Assembly: GCA_003864495.1 (NCBI GenBank)
Contig: ML133365.1
Span: forward strand, 1,743,856 to 1,807,855
Source: Nemopilema nomurai
Lineage: Eukaryota; Cnidaria; Scyphozoa; Rhizostomeae; Rhizostomatidae
Length of the DNA: 64,000 nt
Reading direction: 5' to 3'
Positions 1 through 12,070 of this stretch are shown piece by piece. Below the pieces are notes generated by a model. That model was given only the letters and a program-made list of their open reading frames with translations. It ran no database searches and was not told the origin of the DNA. The position numbers and the translations under genes are program-made. Positions within the stretch are counted from its first letter, which is position 1. Each line of letters starts with the position of its first letter.

Positions 1-1293
1 TTTTCTCTAGCCTTGCCCTGAACTTCTTCTATTTTAACTTTCCTGTCAGAATTCTGCTTCACTTTTTCTATGTATCTTTTTTGTTCTTCTTTTGGCAGTT
101 CTTGCCACATGGAATGTGCATGCTTGTTCTTATCATGCAATGACATTCCCTTGAATTCTGGAAGAAAATGGTGTATTTACATATATGATTAAAAAAACAT
201 TATCTGAGAAAATTGTTTCAAGTTCTCACAGAAAAAGGGTCATGTTGACTTTTGTGACTATGCCTGGTTATGAATAACAATATTTATTTTTTTCCTAGAC
301 TGAAATATAAAATTTGCCTATTGACAAATCCTTCCACCCATCAGGTCTTATCTGCCTAAATTTCTAACATTGTGCTTTATGAGTAGCATGCATGCCTAAA
401 AAATTTAATAGAAATTAAGTAATCAAACACACAAAGAAAACTGCTTGTTTTCATTGCAGCTTAGCCCCAATCTACCGATTTATTCACAAAATAAAAGCTA
501 TGTAAATGTCATGTTTCCAGGTATACTCAATCAGGGTGAAATTACCCTATGGTGGATGAAGTTGATATCATGAACTGGATTTTTTGTCTTATTGTTTTGC
601 TTTAGAAAAATATATGACTTTGCTGATAAAGTCAGGTACAAATAAAATGAAAGAGAGATAAAACCTATTATTGTTATAGCTTCAATATTCATACCCCGAA
701 TATTGTACTGCCTCAGGGATCGTGGAGAAGGGGGCTGGGGGGACTTTGGCCCTCCACTTTTTGTAGAATATGCAGAATATTAAAAAAATATTCACCAGTC
801 AAGCCCCTTTCCACAACGCTCGCGGTGCCTGTACTTGGCAATAAGCTAATTCATATCGTGAATGAAAATCCCAAACGGCCGAAGGTTAAATACATTTAGG
901 CCATTGGTGAATGTAAGCAAGTAGCCAGTCGGCTCCGTCTTTACGTTCGCGAAAGACTTCTCCACAGAAAACTGCATATCCAGTTGCGGATTTTGTGGAT
1001 GGAGGCTTCTTGTAACATCGCGTTTCTGTATTGCTATTTGCAGGTCTCCTGCTCTCTTCCGATTCCATGTCAACATCTTCGTTCACAGTGTTGGGCCTAA
1101 AGCAAGTTGGTCTAGGCCCACGCGATCGATTGTTTATCCACCGTTGAATAATTTCTATAGGCAAGCCAGTCTTTTCATTTAAGTATCGAAATCGATCTCC
1201 GTACTTTGTCATGGAAGTTGAGGCAAGTCCGTTGTTGAATTCGGACTCGAGGAAAAAGATCTGCGCTTCTGTGAATTTTCGTGCTGCTGCCAT
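1..1293 (-). CDS. Homeodomain-like plus HMG-box protein, 3' end outside window
   Basis: Two minus-strand exons join cleanly. Exon 1 (945-1293) starts with ATG at 1291-1293 and encodes a homeodomain-like helix-turn-helix (FTEAQIFFLESEF near residue 8, then WINNRSRG as the recognition helix), an acidic linker, and the first half of an HMG box (GYAVFCGEVF). The donor is GTAAAG after 945. The acceptor (TTCTTCCAG) lies just above 157, and exon 2 (157 down to 1) restores the frame and gives the second half of the HMG box (MWQELPKEEQKRYIEKVKQ) with no stop to the edge. Both domains bind DNA, so a nuclear role is likely. The exon join is inferred from splice consensus and domain continuity. It could be a host gene or a second ORF of a transposon; nothing here decides that. 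Confidence 0.55.
158..944 (-). other. Intron of the HMG-box gene with a hAT-like terminal remnant
   Basis: AT-rich non-coding stretch between the two HMG-box exons. At about 712-770 it holds a CAGGGATCGTGG start followed by G-rich then C-rich sequence, resembling the ends seen at 26555-26610 and 44469-44520. No coding potential was recognised. Confidence 0.4.
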
Positions 1294-1377
1294 CTTGTAA
1301 CCGTTTATCGAGTAGGTGTTCTGAAATTGTGGTCGATAGCCAGTGTGAAAAGCTTATTTGGCCGCGACCGACAAAAA

Positions 1378-1425
1378 AGTCGCCAGGTGCCCGCCAGGTG
1401 CTCGCCAGGTGCTCGCCAGGTGTTA
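1378..1425. repeat. 11-bp tandem repeat, about four copies
   Basis: The unit CGCCAGGTGCT is repeated four times with single-base changes, directly upstream of the minus-strand HMG-box gene start. It is a short minisatellite; no function is evident. Confidence 0.8.
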
Positions 1426-1536
1426 CCCATGATTAATCTGAACTTGGGAATATGAAGTTCAAAAGGTGTACATTCCACAAGTTCTGGGCCCACTATTAAT
1501 CAAATGATTAGTGTGGATGTACACCATTGATTAGAA

Positions 1537-3680
1537 GTGGAACGGGTGCAAATTCATGGAAAAAGTTGGAAATTTGTATACTCATGGCTCAAAAATTACC
1601 CTTGGCTTGCATACTTGAAGCTATTAGATGGTACTTTTTGTCTACTATGTGTTCTGTTTGGAAGAAGAACTGGTCAGAATGCATCTAAACTGGATAAGTT
1701 GATGAAAAGCCCTTCGACAGATTGGTCTTATGCAGGTTTTAGAATTAAAGAGCATCAAAATAAGTCAGAAATTCATAAAACTGCACTCGAAACAATGAAC
1801 AGGTTTAAAAATGTCAAGGAAAGCAAAGAGAAATCCACAGATCTTATTCAAAGTGAATCTTTAGACAAAGCTGTACAGCAAAATAGGTTGAAGATAGCTT
1901 CTATTGCCAAATGTGTTCTTCTATTTGGAAGAAAAAATAGTCCTTTCCGTGGTCACAGAGATGATTAACAATACTACGATACAAGTGATTGTGGCAATTT
2001 TCAAGCACTTTTAGATTCTCGTTTTGAAAGTGTTGATAGGATCTTGGCAGAACATTTTAAGACGGCTCCCCGAAATGCAACATTCAGATCAAAGACTGTG
2101 CAAAATGAACTTATTTCTTGTATTGCAGAAGATGAGAACCAAATAATATAGGAAATCAAGGAATGTGGTCCTTATTCAATTTTAGCGGACAAAGTCACTG
2201 ATTGTTCTAATCAGCAACAGATGCCTTTGGTCACACGTTATGTTGATGTGAATGGAGATATTCAGGAACGATTCATGAAGAATATAACATGTGACACTGG
2301 AAGAACTGGAGATGCTCTGAAAACAAATATTTTGAATTGCATTACAAATGATTTGAATTTTGATATTATGGATTGCAGGGGACAGTGCTACGATAGAGCT
2401 GGTAATATGGCTGGAAAATACTCTGGTGTTGCATCTCATATCCTTGAGATTAATGGCCAAGCTCTTTTTACACATTGTGCTTCACACAGGCTGAATCTTG
2501 CTGTTACTGCTTAGTGCAAACTGCAGTGTATTGATAATATGATGAAATTTGTTCGGAAAATTGCTCACTTTTCTCATACTCTAAAATGACAACTTATATT
2601 GGAAGAGATGGTGAAAAGCATTTGAAGAACTATTCATATACAAAGCTTATAAATCCTTGTGAGAGAAGATGGATTCTTCGCATCGATGCTTTGCAAAGAT
2701 TTATGGATATTTACATCCCAATATCAGAAGCTATGCAAACCATTCGTGACAACGTAGAGGGAAATTGGGATGATTACACTGCTGATGCCTTCATCTATTT
2801 CTTTGCACTACAAAGTTTTGAATTTACCGTGACGCTGATTATTGCTAGAATGCTCCTGTGGCTATACACGTTCAGCAACCATTCAGCTGCAAAGTTCTCA
2901 TCTTGATTTCATTGAAAGATTGAAGCAAGTTGACATAACTATGAAGACATCAAGAACTGTTCGAGATTGTTTGGTGCTTACCATTCCTCCTGGTTTAACG
3001 ATGCCTTGAAAATTGCAGAAAGAATGAATGCCAGTGTTATCGTGCCACATGGTTGTAAAAAGCAAGTTTACAGAGCCAGTGCTCCATCTTATTTTAAAAT
3101 TAATATCGCAATATCGCAAAAGTGACCAAAAGCGAAGCTGGAAGGAAACCTTAGAAAGTGGTATGGAAGACGTAAACAATGGAAAATATGCCTCTTCTAT
3201 CACTGATGCATCCTTGTCTGATCTTAAGAAAGTGGGGCAGCCAGCACTAACTGAGAAAGCACCAACAAGTAATACTACCATTAAACACAAAGCAGCCACA
3301 ATCCAACGCTGTCATATGCTGTGGAAAATTTTTTTTGAGACGTTTTGCAATCAATATGCCAATAATTTCCTCGTCTCCCACGAGGTAGACAACTGGGAAT
3401 CTGGCTGTATAGCGATGTTCCTGATGACCAGCTGTTAAAAAATTTTTCGGACAATTTGAAGATGACCAATAAGATTTAGTTTCCAAACATACACGCCTGT
3501 CTCAAAACACTGGCTGTTATGCCAGTAACATCATTCAATTGTGAAAGGTCTGCTTCCTCTGTTAGACTGCTCAAAACATATCTAAGACGACCTTAGAACG
3601 ACTGAATGGCCTAGCCACAACATACACTCACCGGGAAAAAAAGGTGGATATTGAAAAGTTATTGGTAACTTTGCAAGGAA
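1537..3680 (+). pseudogene. hAT-family transposase relic (TTF zinc finger / DUF4371 type)
   Basis: Successive plus-strand frames give the normal order of a ZMYM/TTF-type hAT transposase. A TTF-like zinc finger comes first (GTFCLLCVLFG, then H and more His/Cys, 1537-1800). A DUF4371-like RNase H region follows (DCRGQCYDRAGNMAGKY, then HCASHRLNLAV, about 2220-2510), then CERRWILRIDALQRF (2660-2700), and finally the C-terminal dimerisation block (SFNCERSASSVRLLKTYLRR, about 3530-3600). There are several stops and frameshifts, for example after 1968 and 2514. It is a cut-and-paste transposase that is no longer intact. It is clearly divergent from the tandem hAT copies at 4601-14652. No terminal inverted repeats were identified. 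Confidence 0.8.
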
Positions 3681-3867
3681 AATTAAGCGGAGATTAAAAC
3701 TTGTAAATATTCTTCACACTGACAACAATAAAGAAACCATTGATGAAGCTATAGTTTCTGAAATATATTCTAACAGTTATCAGTTTATAAAATTCCAAAT
3801 TAAGTCATAACAAAGTAACCAAAGTATTGAAGTAATACAATTTGTTCTTCTTCAGAGTGGATCCAAA

Positions 3868-4305
3868 TATCCTTAATAAGAAAAGCACAGCAAAGGACAG
3901 TATCAAGCAATACAATATCTTTTTATCTTTCAATGGAGAACAGTTCCAGAATATCATATTCTTATCAAGTAGAGCACTGCCAAGGACAGTATCCAGCAAT
4001 ACCATATCTTTTTATTTTTCAATGGAGGATAGTTCCTGAATGTCTTATTTTTAATAAGAAAAGCACAGCAAAGGACAGTATCCAGCAATACAATATCTTT
4101 GTATCTTTTAATGGAAAACATTTTCTGAAAATCATATTCTTATCAAGTAAAGCACAGCATAGGACAGTATCCGCAATACAATATCTTTTTATCTTTCAAT
4201 GGAGAACAGTTTCTGAATATCTTATTCTTATCAAGTAAAGCACTGCCAAGGACAGTATCCAGCAATACAATATACTTTATCTTTCAATGGAGAACAGTTT
4301 CTGAG
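3868..4305. repeat. 89-bp satellite, left block (5 units)
   Basis: The core GGACAGTATCCAGCAATAC recurs at 3895, 3984, 4073, 4162 and 4250, i.e. every 88-89 bp with no unique spacers. Each unit also carries a TCAATGGAGAACAGTTYCTG segment. The block stops at 4306, where the truncated left end of the hAT element begins. Confidence 0.9.
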
Positions 4306-4600
4306 TTGGGGGCCCCAAAGTTTCTGAGGGATTTTTTAAAAAAGGTGTGGAAATGGAGTTTAAGAAAACGAACCTTTGTGTTAGAGAAACTAAGCAAACA
4401 TCATGTGGTTCATAATGAGTATCACAGCCGAAATGTTGGCATTAGAATATGTGTCAATACTCTATGCTTTATTCAGCCTTTGAGAAAGATATTTCCTGTT
4501 TATTGTTCAAACACAAAGCCGAGCAAAACTTGCCACTGACTCTTCATTTTTGAGAAAACTAATTTTTGGCTTGTCTGCATGCACACTTTACGTTTTCAAT

Positions 4601-7182
4601 ATGAGTGAAAGATATCCGAGTGGAGCAAAAAAGAGGAAATTGAAAAAAGATCGTGAAGCATCGAATGAAAAGGTTTTGAAGTCAATCCCACAGCTATAAA
4701 CCTTTGGGTTTAAACCTGAAGCAAGAGATGCCCAAAGAGAATCGAATTCCAATCAATCTAGTGAGAAATTAGACAAAGACGATACTAGCCTAGGTTTTGA
4801 CAATGATACGTCGGATAATTCTGTTAATGAGGCCGTAGTTGATCCAGATGAAACGCATGGTGGAAATGGAAATGGCGATTACAGAGAAGGCACTAGTGTA
4901 AATGAAAATGAAGTGGACAACGAGCAAGGCTTGCAATCAGTATCAGAATTCGAAACCGATCCATCTTGCTGGGCAGTTACTGGGCAGTACATGGACCAAA
5001 ACAATGCCAAAACAGAGATGTATCATTTTTCAAGTCAAGTCGACAATACAAAGTGAATGATAACAAAATGAAAACAAGGTGCTTCAGTGCTTCTTTGCTG
5101 AAGAGAAAGTTATCAAATGCTGAAGAGATTGACCGAGATTGGCTTTTGTATTCCCCAAGTTCGGGCAAAGTGTTCTGCTTTTATTGTAAACTGTTTGGAG
5201 GGTCTAACACAACAGCTTTAGCAAGCTCTGGATTTGATGATTGGAAGCATCCTGTATCAATTTCCCAACACGAGAGGTCAGATGCGCATTTCGAAAACGT
5301 GAAGTTATGTACAGCATTTGCAAATGGGGAAGGGTGGTTAATTGAATCACAACATCAAACTTCTTCAACAAGAAGAAGAACGTTGGAAAGGTGTTATTAT
5401 TAGAGTCATTGAGGCTTTTAGATTTCTAGCTGAACGAGGATTAGCATTTCGTGGAGATTCGCATGTTATTGGACATCCAAAAAACCGAAACTTTCTTGGT
5501 ATTATTGAATTACTGTCCAAATTTGACCCATTTATAGCCGACCATCTTGCTCGCCATGGTAACAAAGGAACTGGAAAACCCTCATATTTGTCACAAAGAA
5601 TCATGGAAGAAGTAATTTTGATGCTATCATCTGAAGTAACAAAATTAATTCTGATATCAATTTCTAACGCAAAATACTTTTCGATAATTGTGGACTCCAC
5701 TTCGGACGTATCTCACATTGATCAACTAACATTTGTACTAAGATATATCGAAGATGGAGAGCCGGTGGAAAGATTTATCACTTTTACACCAATAAAGTCC
5801 CATAAAAGCGAATCTTTGATAACTGCTATCATTGAAACATTGAACTCGTTAAATCTGGATATTAAATATTGTTGCGGTCAATCTTATGACAATGCGTCAA
5901 ACGTGTCTGGAAAATATTTTGGAGTTCAGGCAAGAATAAAAGAAATTAACAAATGTGCCCTTTATGTTCCTGCACAAGCCATTCCTTAAATTTAGTGGGA
6001 AATGCTGCAGCCCAATGCTGCTTACAAGCAGTATCCTTTTTCTCAACTGTACAAGAGGTGTATACATTTTTAGCAGCCTCCACGCATCGCTGGAACACTA
6101 TGCAATCAAAGCTCTCCAAAAGTGAATTGGTTGTTAAATAGATATGTGATACTCGCTGGTCTGCAAGACATGATGCTATAAGAGCATTATTTCTGGCACC
6201 ACGTTCTATAAAAGAAACTCTGGATGAAATTGCACTTGATGAAGATCAAACATTGTCCACTAGAAAGGAGGCAACATCCTTATCAGAAAAACTCGAATCT
6301 TTGGAATTTGCGTTGATGGCTGTGTTTTGGAATGATCTTCTAAAGCGAATACACATAAGTAACTTGTCACTTCAAACAGTGAGCCTGGCGATGCCTTCTG
6401 CAATCGATCTATTGAACAGTCTTGAGCTATTCATTTCGGGGATGCGAAATAGAGAAGAATACCAACGGTATCTTGATAAGGCCAAAACGTTTCTAGACAG
6501 CATCGAACAGCACTTCAAAGATGAAATGAAAAGAAAAAAGAAAAGACCGAGACTGGCAGACGAAAGTGCAACAAAAGAAGTGGAGTTAGTTGGTGGAGAG
6601 AAATTTTACATTGGCCTGTATTTGCCCATCATCGACAGCTTACAAACAGAACTTTCCATGCGAAAAGCTAGCTATGATGTTATTGAACAGAGATTTGGGT
6701 TTATCTGTGCATTACGAACAGAAGAAAAGGGTGCAAGGCCTTAACACATGTATATCCAGGGCACTTTGATGATGATATGGAGCACGAAATGATGCAATTT
6801 TTCAATTATGCTAAGGAACCGCTTCAGAAATACATAACCAAAGTGAGAGAATGTAAAAAACAAACGCAAGGGAAAGAAAGAGTCAGCAGAGGGAAAGGAA
6901 TGAAGGAGCAAGAGCTTAAAGAAATATCAACTGGGCAGTTTTTTACTTAACCTTGTCAGGAATAACAATACCCAAGCCAAATTTCCCAATGTTATGATCG
7001 CTTTGAGGCTATTGTTAACATTGCCTTGCAGTGTTGCCTCTGGAGAAAGAAGCTTCTCCATTTTGAAAAGAGTTAAGAACCAGTTTCGTTCAACAATGTC
7101 ACAAGAAAGAAACGTGGCACTGTGTTTGATGGCATCCAATACGGATATTTTAAGAAAATTAGATGTTCAAAAACTTAGTTGA
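4601..7182 (+). pseudogene. hAT transposase, tandem copy 1
   Basis: Start ATG at 4601 gives MSERYPSGAKKRK, the usual N terminus of TTF-type hAT transposases. Then come an acidic linker, a TTF zinc finger (VFCFYCKLFG, then SQHERSDAHFENV, 5160-5300), a DUF4371-like catalytic region (VDSTSDVSHIDQLTFVLRY, CCGQSYDNASNVSGKY, THRWNTMQSKLSKSE) and the C-terminal dimerisation block (VASGERSFSILKRVKNQFRS, about 7030-7090). Lesions shared by all three copies are a TAA at codon 33 (4697), a frameshift near 5335-5345 and a TAG after SELVVK (6139). Lesions also in one sister are single-base losses near 5970 (also copy 2) and 6705 (also copy 3). An extra T near 6936 is private to this copy. Confidence 0.9.
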
Positions 7183-7389
7183 AAATTTGCACTTACTAAG
7201 GCAAGATAACACAAATTTGAGAACTTATTTACTTGTTTTACAACTCGTTAAATCAATTATCTGTTTGCCTTTTTCGAGATTTGCTGTAGTTCTGTTTTGT
7301 TTGTTTTTAGTTATATAATAACCTAATCCATTGATCATATGCCTCTTTAATTCTGTCTGCAAGTATCTTCTCTTAGCACCTTTGCACAC

Positions 7390-7447
7390 TTAGGAGGGGC
7401 CCATAACACCAGTGAGCCCAGGGCCCCCAAAGTCCTTAGTGCGGCCC
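7390..7447 (+). repeat. Right terminus of hAT copy 1
   Basis: G/C-rich end reading GGGCCCCCAAAGTCC and stopping at TTAGTGCGGCCCTG, i.e. a CAGGGCCGC-type hAT terminus on the opposite strand. The matching left end should begin CAGGGCCGC, but at 4306, 8041 and 11776 the element starts only at TTGGGGGCCCC, so about 20 terminal bases are missing on that side. Confidence 0.65.
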
Positions 7448-8040
7448 TGCCAAGGACAGTATCCAGCAATACCATATCTTTTATTTTTCAATGGAGAACA
7501 GTTTCTGAGTATCTTATTCTTATCAAGTAAAGCACTGCAAGGACAGTATCCAGCAATACCATATCTTTTATTTTTCAATGGAGAATAGTTCCTGAATGTC
7601 TTATTTTTATTAAGAAAAGCACAGCAAAGGACAGTATCAAGCAATACAATATCTTTTTATCTTTCAATGGAGAACAGTTCCAGAATATCATATTCTTATC
7701 AAGTAGAGCACTGCCAAGGACAGTATCCAGCAATACCATATCTTTTTATTTTTCAATGGAGGATAGTTCCTGAATGTCTTATTTTTAATAAGAAAAGCAC
7801 AGCAAAGGACAGTATCCAGCAATACAATATCTTTGTATCTTTTAATGGAAAACATTTTCTGAAAATCATATTCTTATCAAGTAAAGCACAGCATAGGACA
7901 GTATCCAGCAATACAATATCTTTTTATCTTTCAATGGAGAACAGTTTCTGAATATCTTATTCTTATCAAGTAAAGCACTGCCAAGGACAGTATCCAGCAA
8001 TACAATATACTTTATCTTTCAATGGAGAACAGTTTCTGAG
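7448..8040. repeat. 89-bp satellite, block between hAT copies 1 and 2 (7 units)
   Basis: Seven contiguous 88-90-bp units with the GGACAGTATC core. The first unit abuts the hAT right end exactly (GCGGCCCTG then CCAAGGACAG), which suggests the ancestor inserted inside this satellite. Confidence 0.9.
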
Positions 8041-8335
8041 TTGGGGGCCCCAAAGTTTCTGAGGGATTTTTTAAAAAAGGTGTGGAAATGGAGTTTAAGA
8101 AAACGAACCTTTGTGTTAGAGAAACTAAGCAAACATCATGTGGTTCATAATGAGTATCACAGCCGAAATGTTGGCATTAGAATATGTGTCAATACTCTAT
8201 GCTTTATTCAGCCTTTGAGAAAGATATTTCCTGTTTATTGTTCAAACACAAAGCCGAGCAAAACTTGCCACTGACTCTTCATTTTTGAGAAAACTAATTT
8301 TTGGCTTGTCTGCATGCACACTTTACGTTTTCAAT

Positions 8336-10916
8336 ATGAGTGAAAGATATCCGAGTGGAGCAAAAAAGAGGAAATTGAAAAAAGATCGTGAAGCATCGAA
8401 TGAAAAGGTTTTGAAGTCAATCCCACAGCTATAAACCTTTGGGTTTAAACCTGAAGCAAGAGATGCCCAAAGAGAATCGAATTCCAATCAATCTAGTGAG
8501 AAATTAGACAAAGACGATACTAGCCTAGGTTTTGACAATGATACGTCGGATAATTCTGTTAATGAGGCCGTAGTTGATCCAGATGAAACGCATGGTGGAA
8601 ATGGAAATGGCGATTACAGAGAAGGCACTAGTGTAAATGAAAATGAAGTGGACAACGAGCAAGGCTTGCAATCAGTATCAGAATTCGAAACCGATCCATC
8701 TTGCTGGGCAGTTACTGGGCAGTACATGGACCAAAACAATGCCAAAACAGAGATGTATCATTTTTCAAGTCAAGTCGACAATACAAAGTGAATGATAACA
8801 AAATGAAAACAAGGTGCTTCAGTGCTTCTTTGCTGAAGAGAAAGTTATCAAATGCTGAAGAGATTGACCGAGATTGGCTTTTGTATTCCCCAAGTTCGGG
8901 CAAAGTGTTCTGCTTTTATTGTAAACTGTTTGGAGGGTCTAACACAACAGCTTTAGCAAGCTCTGGATTTGATGATTGGAAGCATCCTGTATCAATTTCC
9001 CAACACGAGAGGTCAGATGCGCATTTCGAAAACGTGAAGTTATGTACAGCATTTGCAAATGGGGAAGGGTGGTTAATTGAATCACAACATCAAACTTCTT
9101 CAACAAGAAGAAGAACGTTGGAAAGGTGTTATTATTAGAGTCATTGAGGCTTTTAGATTTCTAGCTGAACGAGGATTAGCATTTCGTGGAGATTCGCATG
9201 TTATTGGACATCCAAAAAACCGAAACTTTCTTGGTATTATTGAATTACTGTCCAAATTTGACCCATTTATAGCCGACCATCTTGCTCGCCATGGTAACAA
9301 AGGAACTGGAAAACCCTCATATTTGTCACAAAGAATCATGGAAGAAGTAATTTTGATGCTATCATCTGAAGTAACAAAATTAATTCTGATATCAATTTCT
9401 AACGCAAAATACTTTTCGATAATTGTGGACTCCACTTCGGACGTATCTCACATTGATCAACTAACATTTGTACTAAGATATATCGAAGATGGAGAGCCGG
9501 TGGAAAGATTTATCACTTTTACACCAATAAAGTCCCATAAAAGCGAATCTTTGATAACTGCTATCATTGAAACATTGAACTCGTTAAATCTGGATATTAA
9601 ATATTGTTGCGGTCAATCTTATGACAATGCGTCAAACGTGTCTGGAAATATTTTGGAGTTCAGGCAAGAATAAAAGAAATTAACAAATGTGCCCTTTATG
9701 TTCCTGCACAAGCCATTCCTTAAATTTAGTGGGAAATGCTGCAGCCCAATGCTGCTTACAAGCAGTATCCTTTTTCTCAACTGTACAAGAGGTGTATACA
9801 TTTTTAGCAGCCTCCACGCATCGCTGGAACACTATGCAATCAAAGCTCTCCAAAAGTGAATTGGTTGTTAAATAGATATGTGATACTCGCTGGTCTGCAA
9901 GACATGATGCTATAAGAGCATTATTTCTGGCACCACGTTCTATAAAAGAAACTCTGGATGAAATTGCACTTGATGAAGATCAAACATTGTCCACTAGAAA
10001 GGAGGCAACATCCTTATCAGAAAAACTCGAATCTTTGGAATTTGCGTTGATGGCTGTGTTTTGGAATGATCTTCTAAAGCGAATACACATAAGTAACTTG
10101 TCACTTCAAACAGTGAGCCTGGCGATGCCTTCTGCAATCGATCTATTGAACAGTCTTGAGCTATTCATTTCGGGGATGCGAAATAGAGAAGAATACCAAC
10201 GGTATCTTGATAAGGCCAAAACGTTTCTAGACAGCATCGAACAGCACTTCAAAGATGAAATGAAAAGAAAAAAGAAAAGACCGAGACTGGCAGACGAAAG
10301 TGCAACAAAAGAAGTGGAGTTAGTTGGTGGAGAGAAATTTTACATTGGCCTGTATTTGCCCATCATCGACAGCTTACAAACAGAACTTTCCATGCGAAAA
10401 GCTAGCTATGATGTTATTGAACAGAGATTTGGGTTTATCTGTTGCATTACGAACAGAAGAAAAGGGTGCAAGGCCTTAACACATGTATATCCAGGGCACT
10501 TTGATGATGATATGGAGCACGAAATGATGCAATTTTTCAATTATGCTAAGGAACCGCTTCAGAAATACATAACCAAAGTGAGAGAATGTAAAAAACAAAC
10601 GCAAGGGAAAGAAAGAGTCAGCAGAGGGAAAGGAATGAAGGAGCAAGAGCTTAAAGAAATATCAACTGGGCAGTTTTTACTTAACCTTGTCAGGAATAAC
10701 AATACCCAAGCCAAATTTCCCAATGTTATGATCGCTTTGAGGCTATTGTTAACATTGCCTTGCAGTGTTGCCTCTGGAGAAAGAAGCTTCTCCATTTTGA
10801 AAAGAGTTAAGAACCAGTTTCGTTCAACAATGTCACAAGAAAGAAACGTGGCACTGTGTTTGATGGCATCCAATACGGATATTTTAAGAAAATTAGATGT
10901 TCAAAAACTTAGTTGA
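8336..10916 (+). pseudogene. hAT transposase, tandem copy 2
   Basis: Same architecture as the copy starting at 4601, displaced by 3735 bp. It keeps the three shared lesions (TAA at codon 33, frameshift near 9070-9080, TAG at about 9873). It has a private one-base loss in the A-run near 9646 that truncates the DUF4371 segment at VSGNILEFRQE. It also has an intact reading near 10440 (FGFICCITNRRK), so its C-terminal ORF (9987-10916, 309 residues) is the longest of the three and runs through the dimerisation block. Confidence 0.9.
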
Positions 10917-11185
10917 AAATTTGCACTTACTAAGGCAAGATAACACAAATTTGAGAACTTATTTACTTGTTTTACAACTCGTTAAATCAATTATCTGTTT
11001 GCCTTTTTCGAGATTTGCTGTAGTTCTGTTTTGTTTGTTTTTAGTTATATAATAACCTAATCCATTGATCATATGCCTCTTTAATTCTGTCTGCAAGTAT
11101 CTTCTCTTAGCACCTTTGCACACTTAGGAGGGGCCCATAACACCAGTGAGCCCAGGGCCCCCAAAGTCCTTAGTGCGGCCCTGCC

Positions 11186-11775
11186 AAGGACAGTATCCAG
11201 CAATACCATATCTTTTATTTTTCAATGGAGAACAGTTTCTGAGTATCTTATTCTTATCAAGTAAAGCACTGCCAAGGACAGTATCCAGCAATACCATATC
11301 TTTTATTTTTCAATGGAGAATAGTTCCTGAATGTCTTATTTTTATTAAGAAAAGCACAGCAAAGGACAGTATCAAGCAATACAATATCTTTTTATCTTTC
11401 AATGGAGAACAGTTCCAGAATATCATATTCTTATCAAGTAGAGCACTGCCAAGGACAGTATCCAGCAATACCATATCTTTTTATTTTTCAATGGAGGATA
11501 GTTCCTGAATGTCTTATTTTTAATAAGAAAAGCACAGCAAAGGACAGTATCCAGCAATACAATATCTTTGTATCTTTTAATGGAAAACATTTTCTGAAAA
11601 TCGTATTCTTATCAAGTAAAGCACAGCATAGGACAGTATCCAGCAATACAATATCTTTTTATCTTTCAATGGAGAACAGTTTCTGAATATCTTATTCTTA
11701 TCAAGTAAAGCACTGCCAAGGACAGTATCCAGCAATACAATATACTTTATCTTTCAATGGAGAACAGTTTCTGAG
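11186..11775. repeat. 89-bp satellite, block between hAT copies 2 and 3 (7 units)
   Basis: Seven contiguous units matching the block at 7448-8040 with a handful of single-base differences, for example CCAAGG for CAAGG and one A-to-G change near 11600. Confidence 0.9.
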
Positions 11776-12070
11776 TTGGGGGCCCCAAAGTTTCTGAGGG
11801 ATTTTTTAAAAAAGGTGTGGAAATGGAGTTTAAGAAAACGAACCTTTGTGTTAGAGAAACTAAGCAAACATCATGTGGTTCATAATGAGTATCACAGCCG
11901 AAATGTTGGCATTAGAATATGTGTCAATACTCTATGCTTTATTCAGCCTTTGAGAAAGATATTTCCTGTTTATTGTTCAAACACAAAGCCGAGCAAAACT
12001 TGCCACTGACTCTTCATTTTTGAGAAAACTAATTTTTGGCTTGTCTGCATGCACACTTTACGTTTTCAAT

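Noticed and set aside
3842..4238. Open frames within the 89-bp satellite (also 7667-7951, 11146-11686, 14906-15587)
   Set aside because: They repeat the satellite period, shift frame between units and have no domain; a repeat with few stops explains them.
4306..4539. 77-codon frame at the hAT left end (also 8041, 11776)
   Set aside because: Lies in the terminal region before the transposase ATG; no domain, no initiation context, present only because the unit is triplicated.
7448..8040. CRISPR-like regular repeats
   Set aside because: Units are contiguous with no unique spacers, and the sequence is animal; it is satellite DNA.
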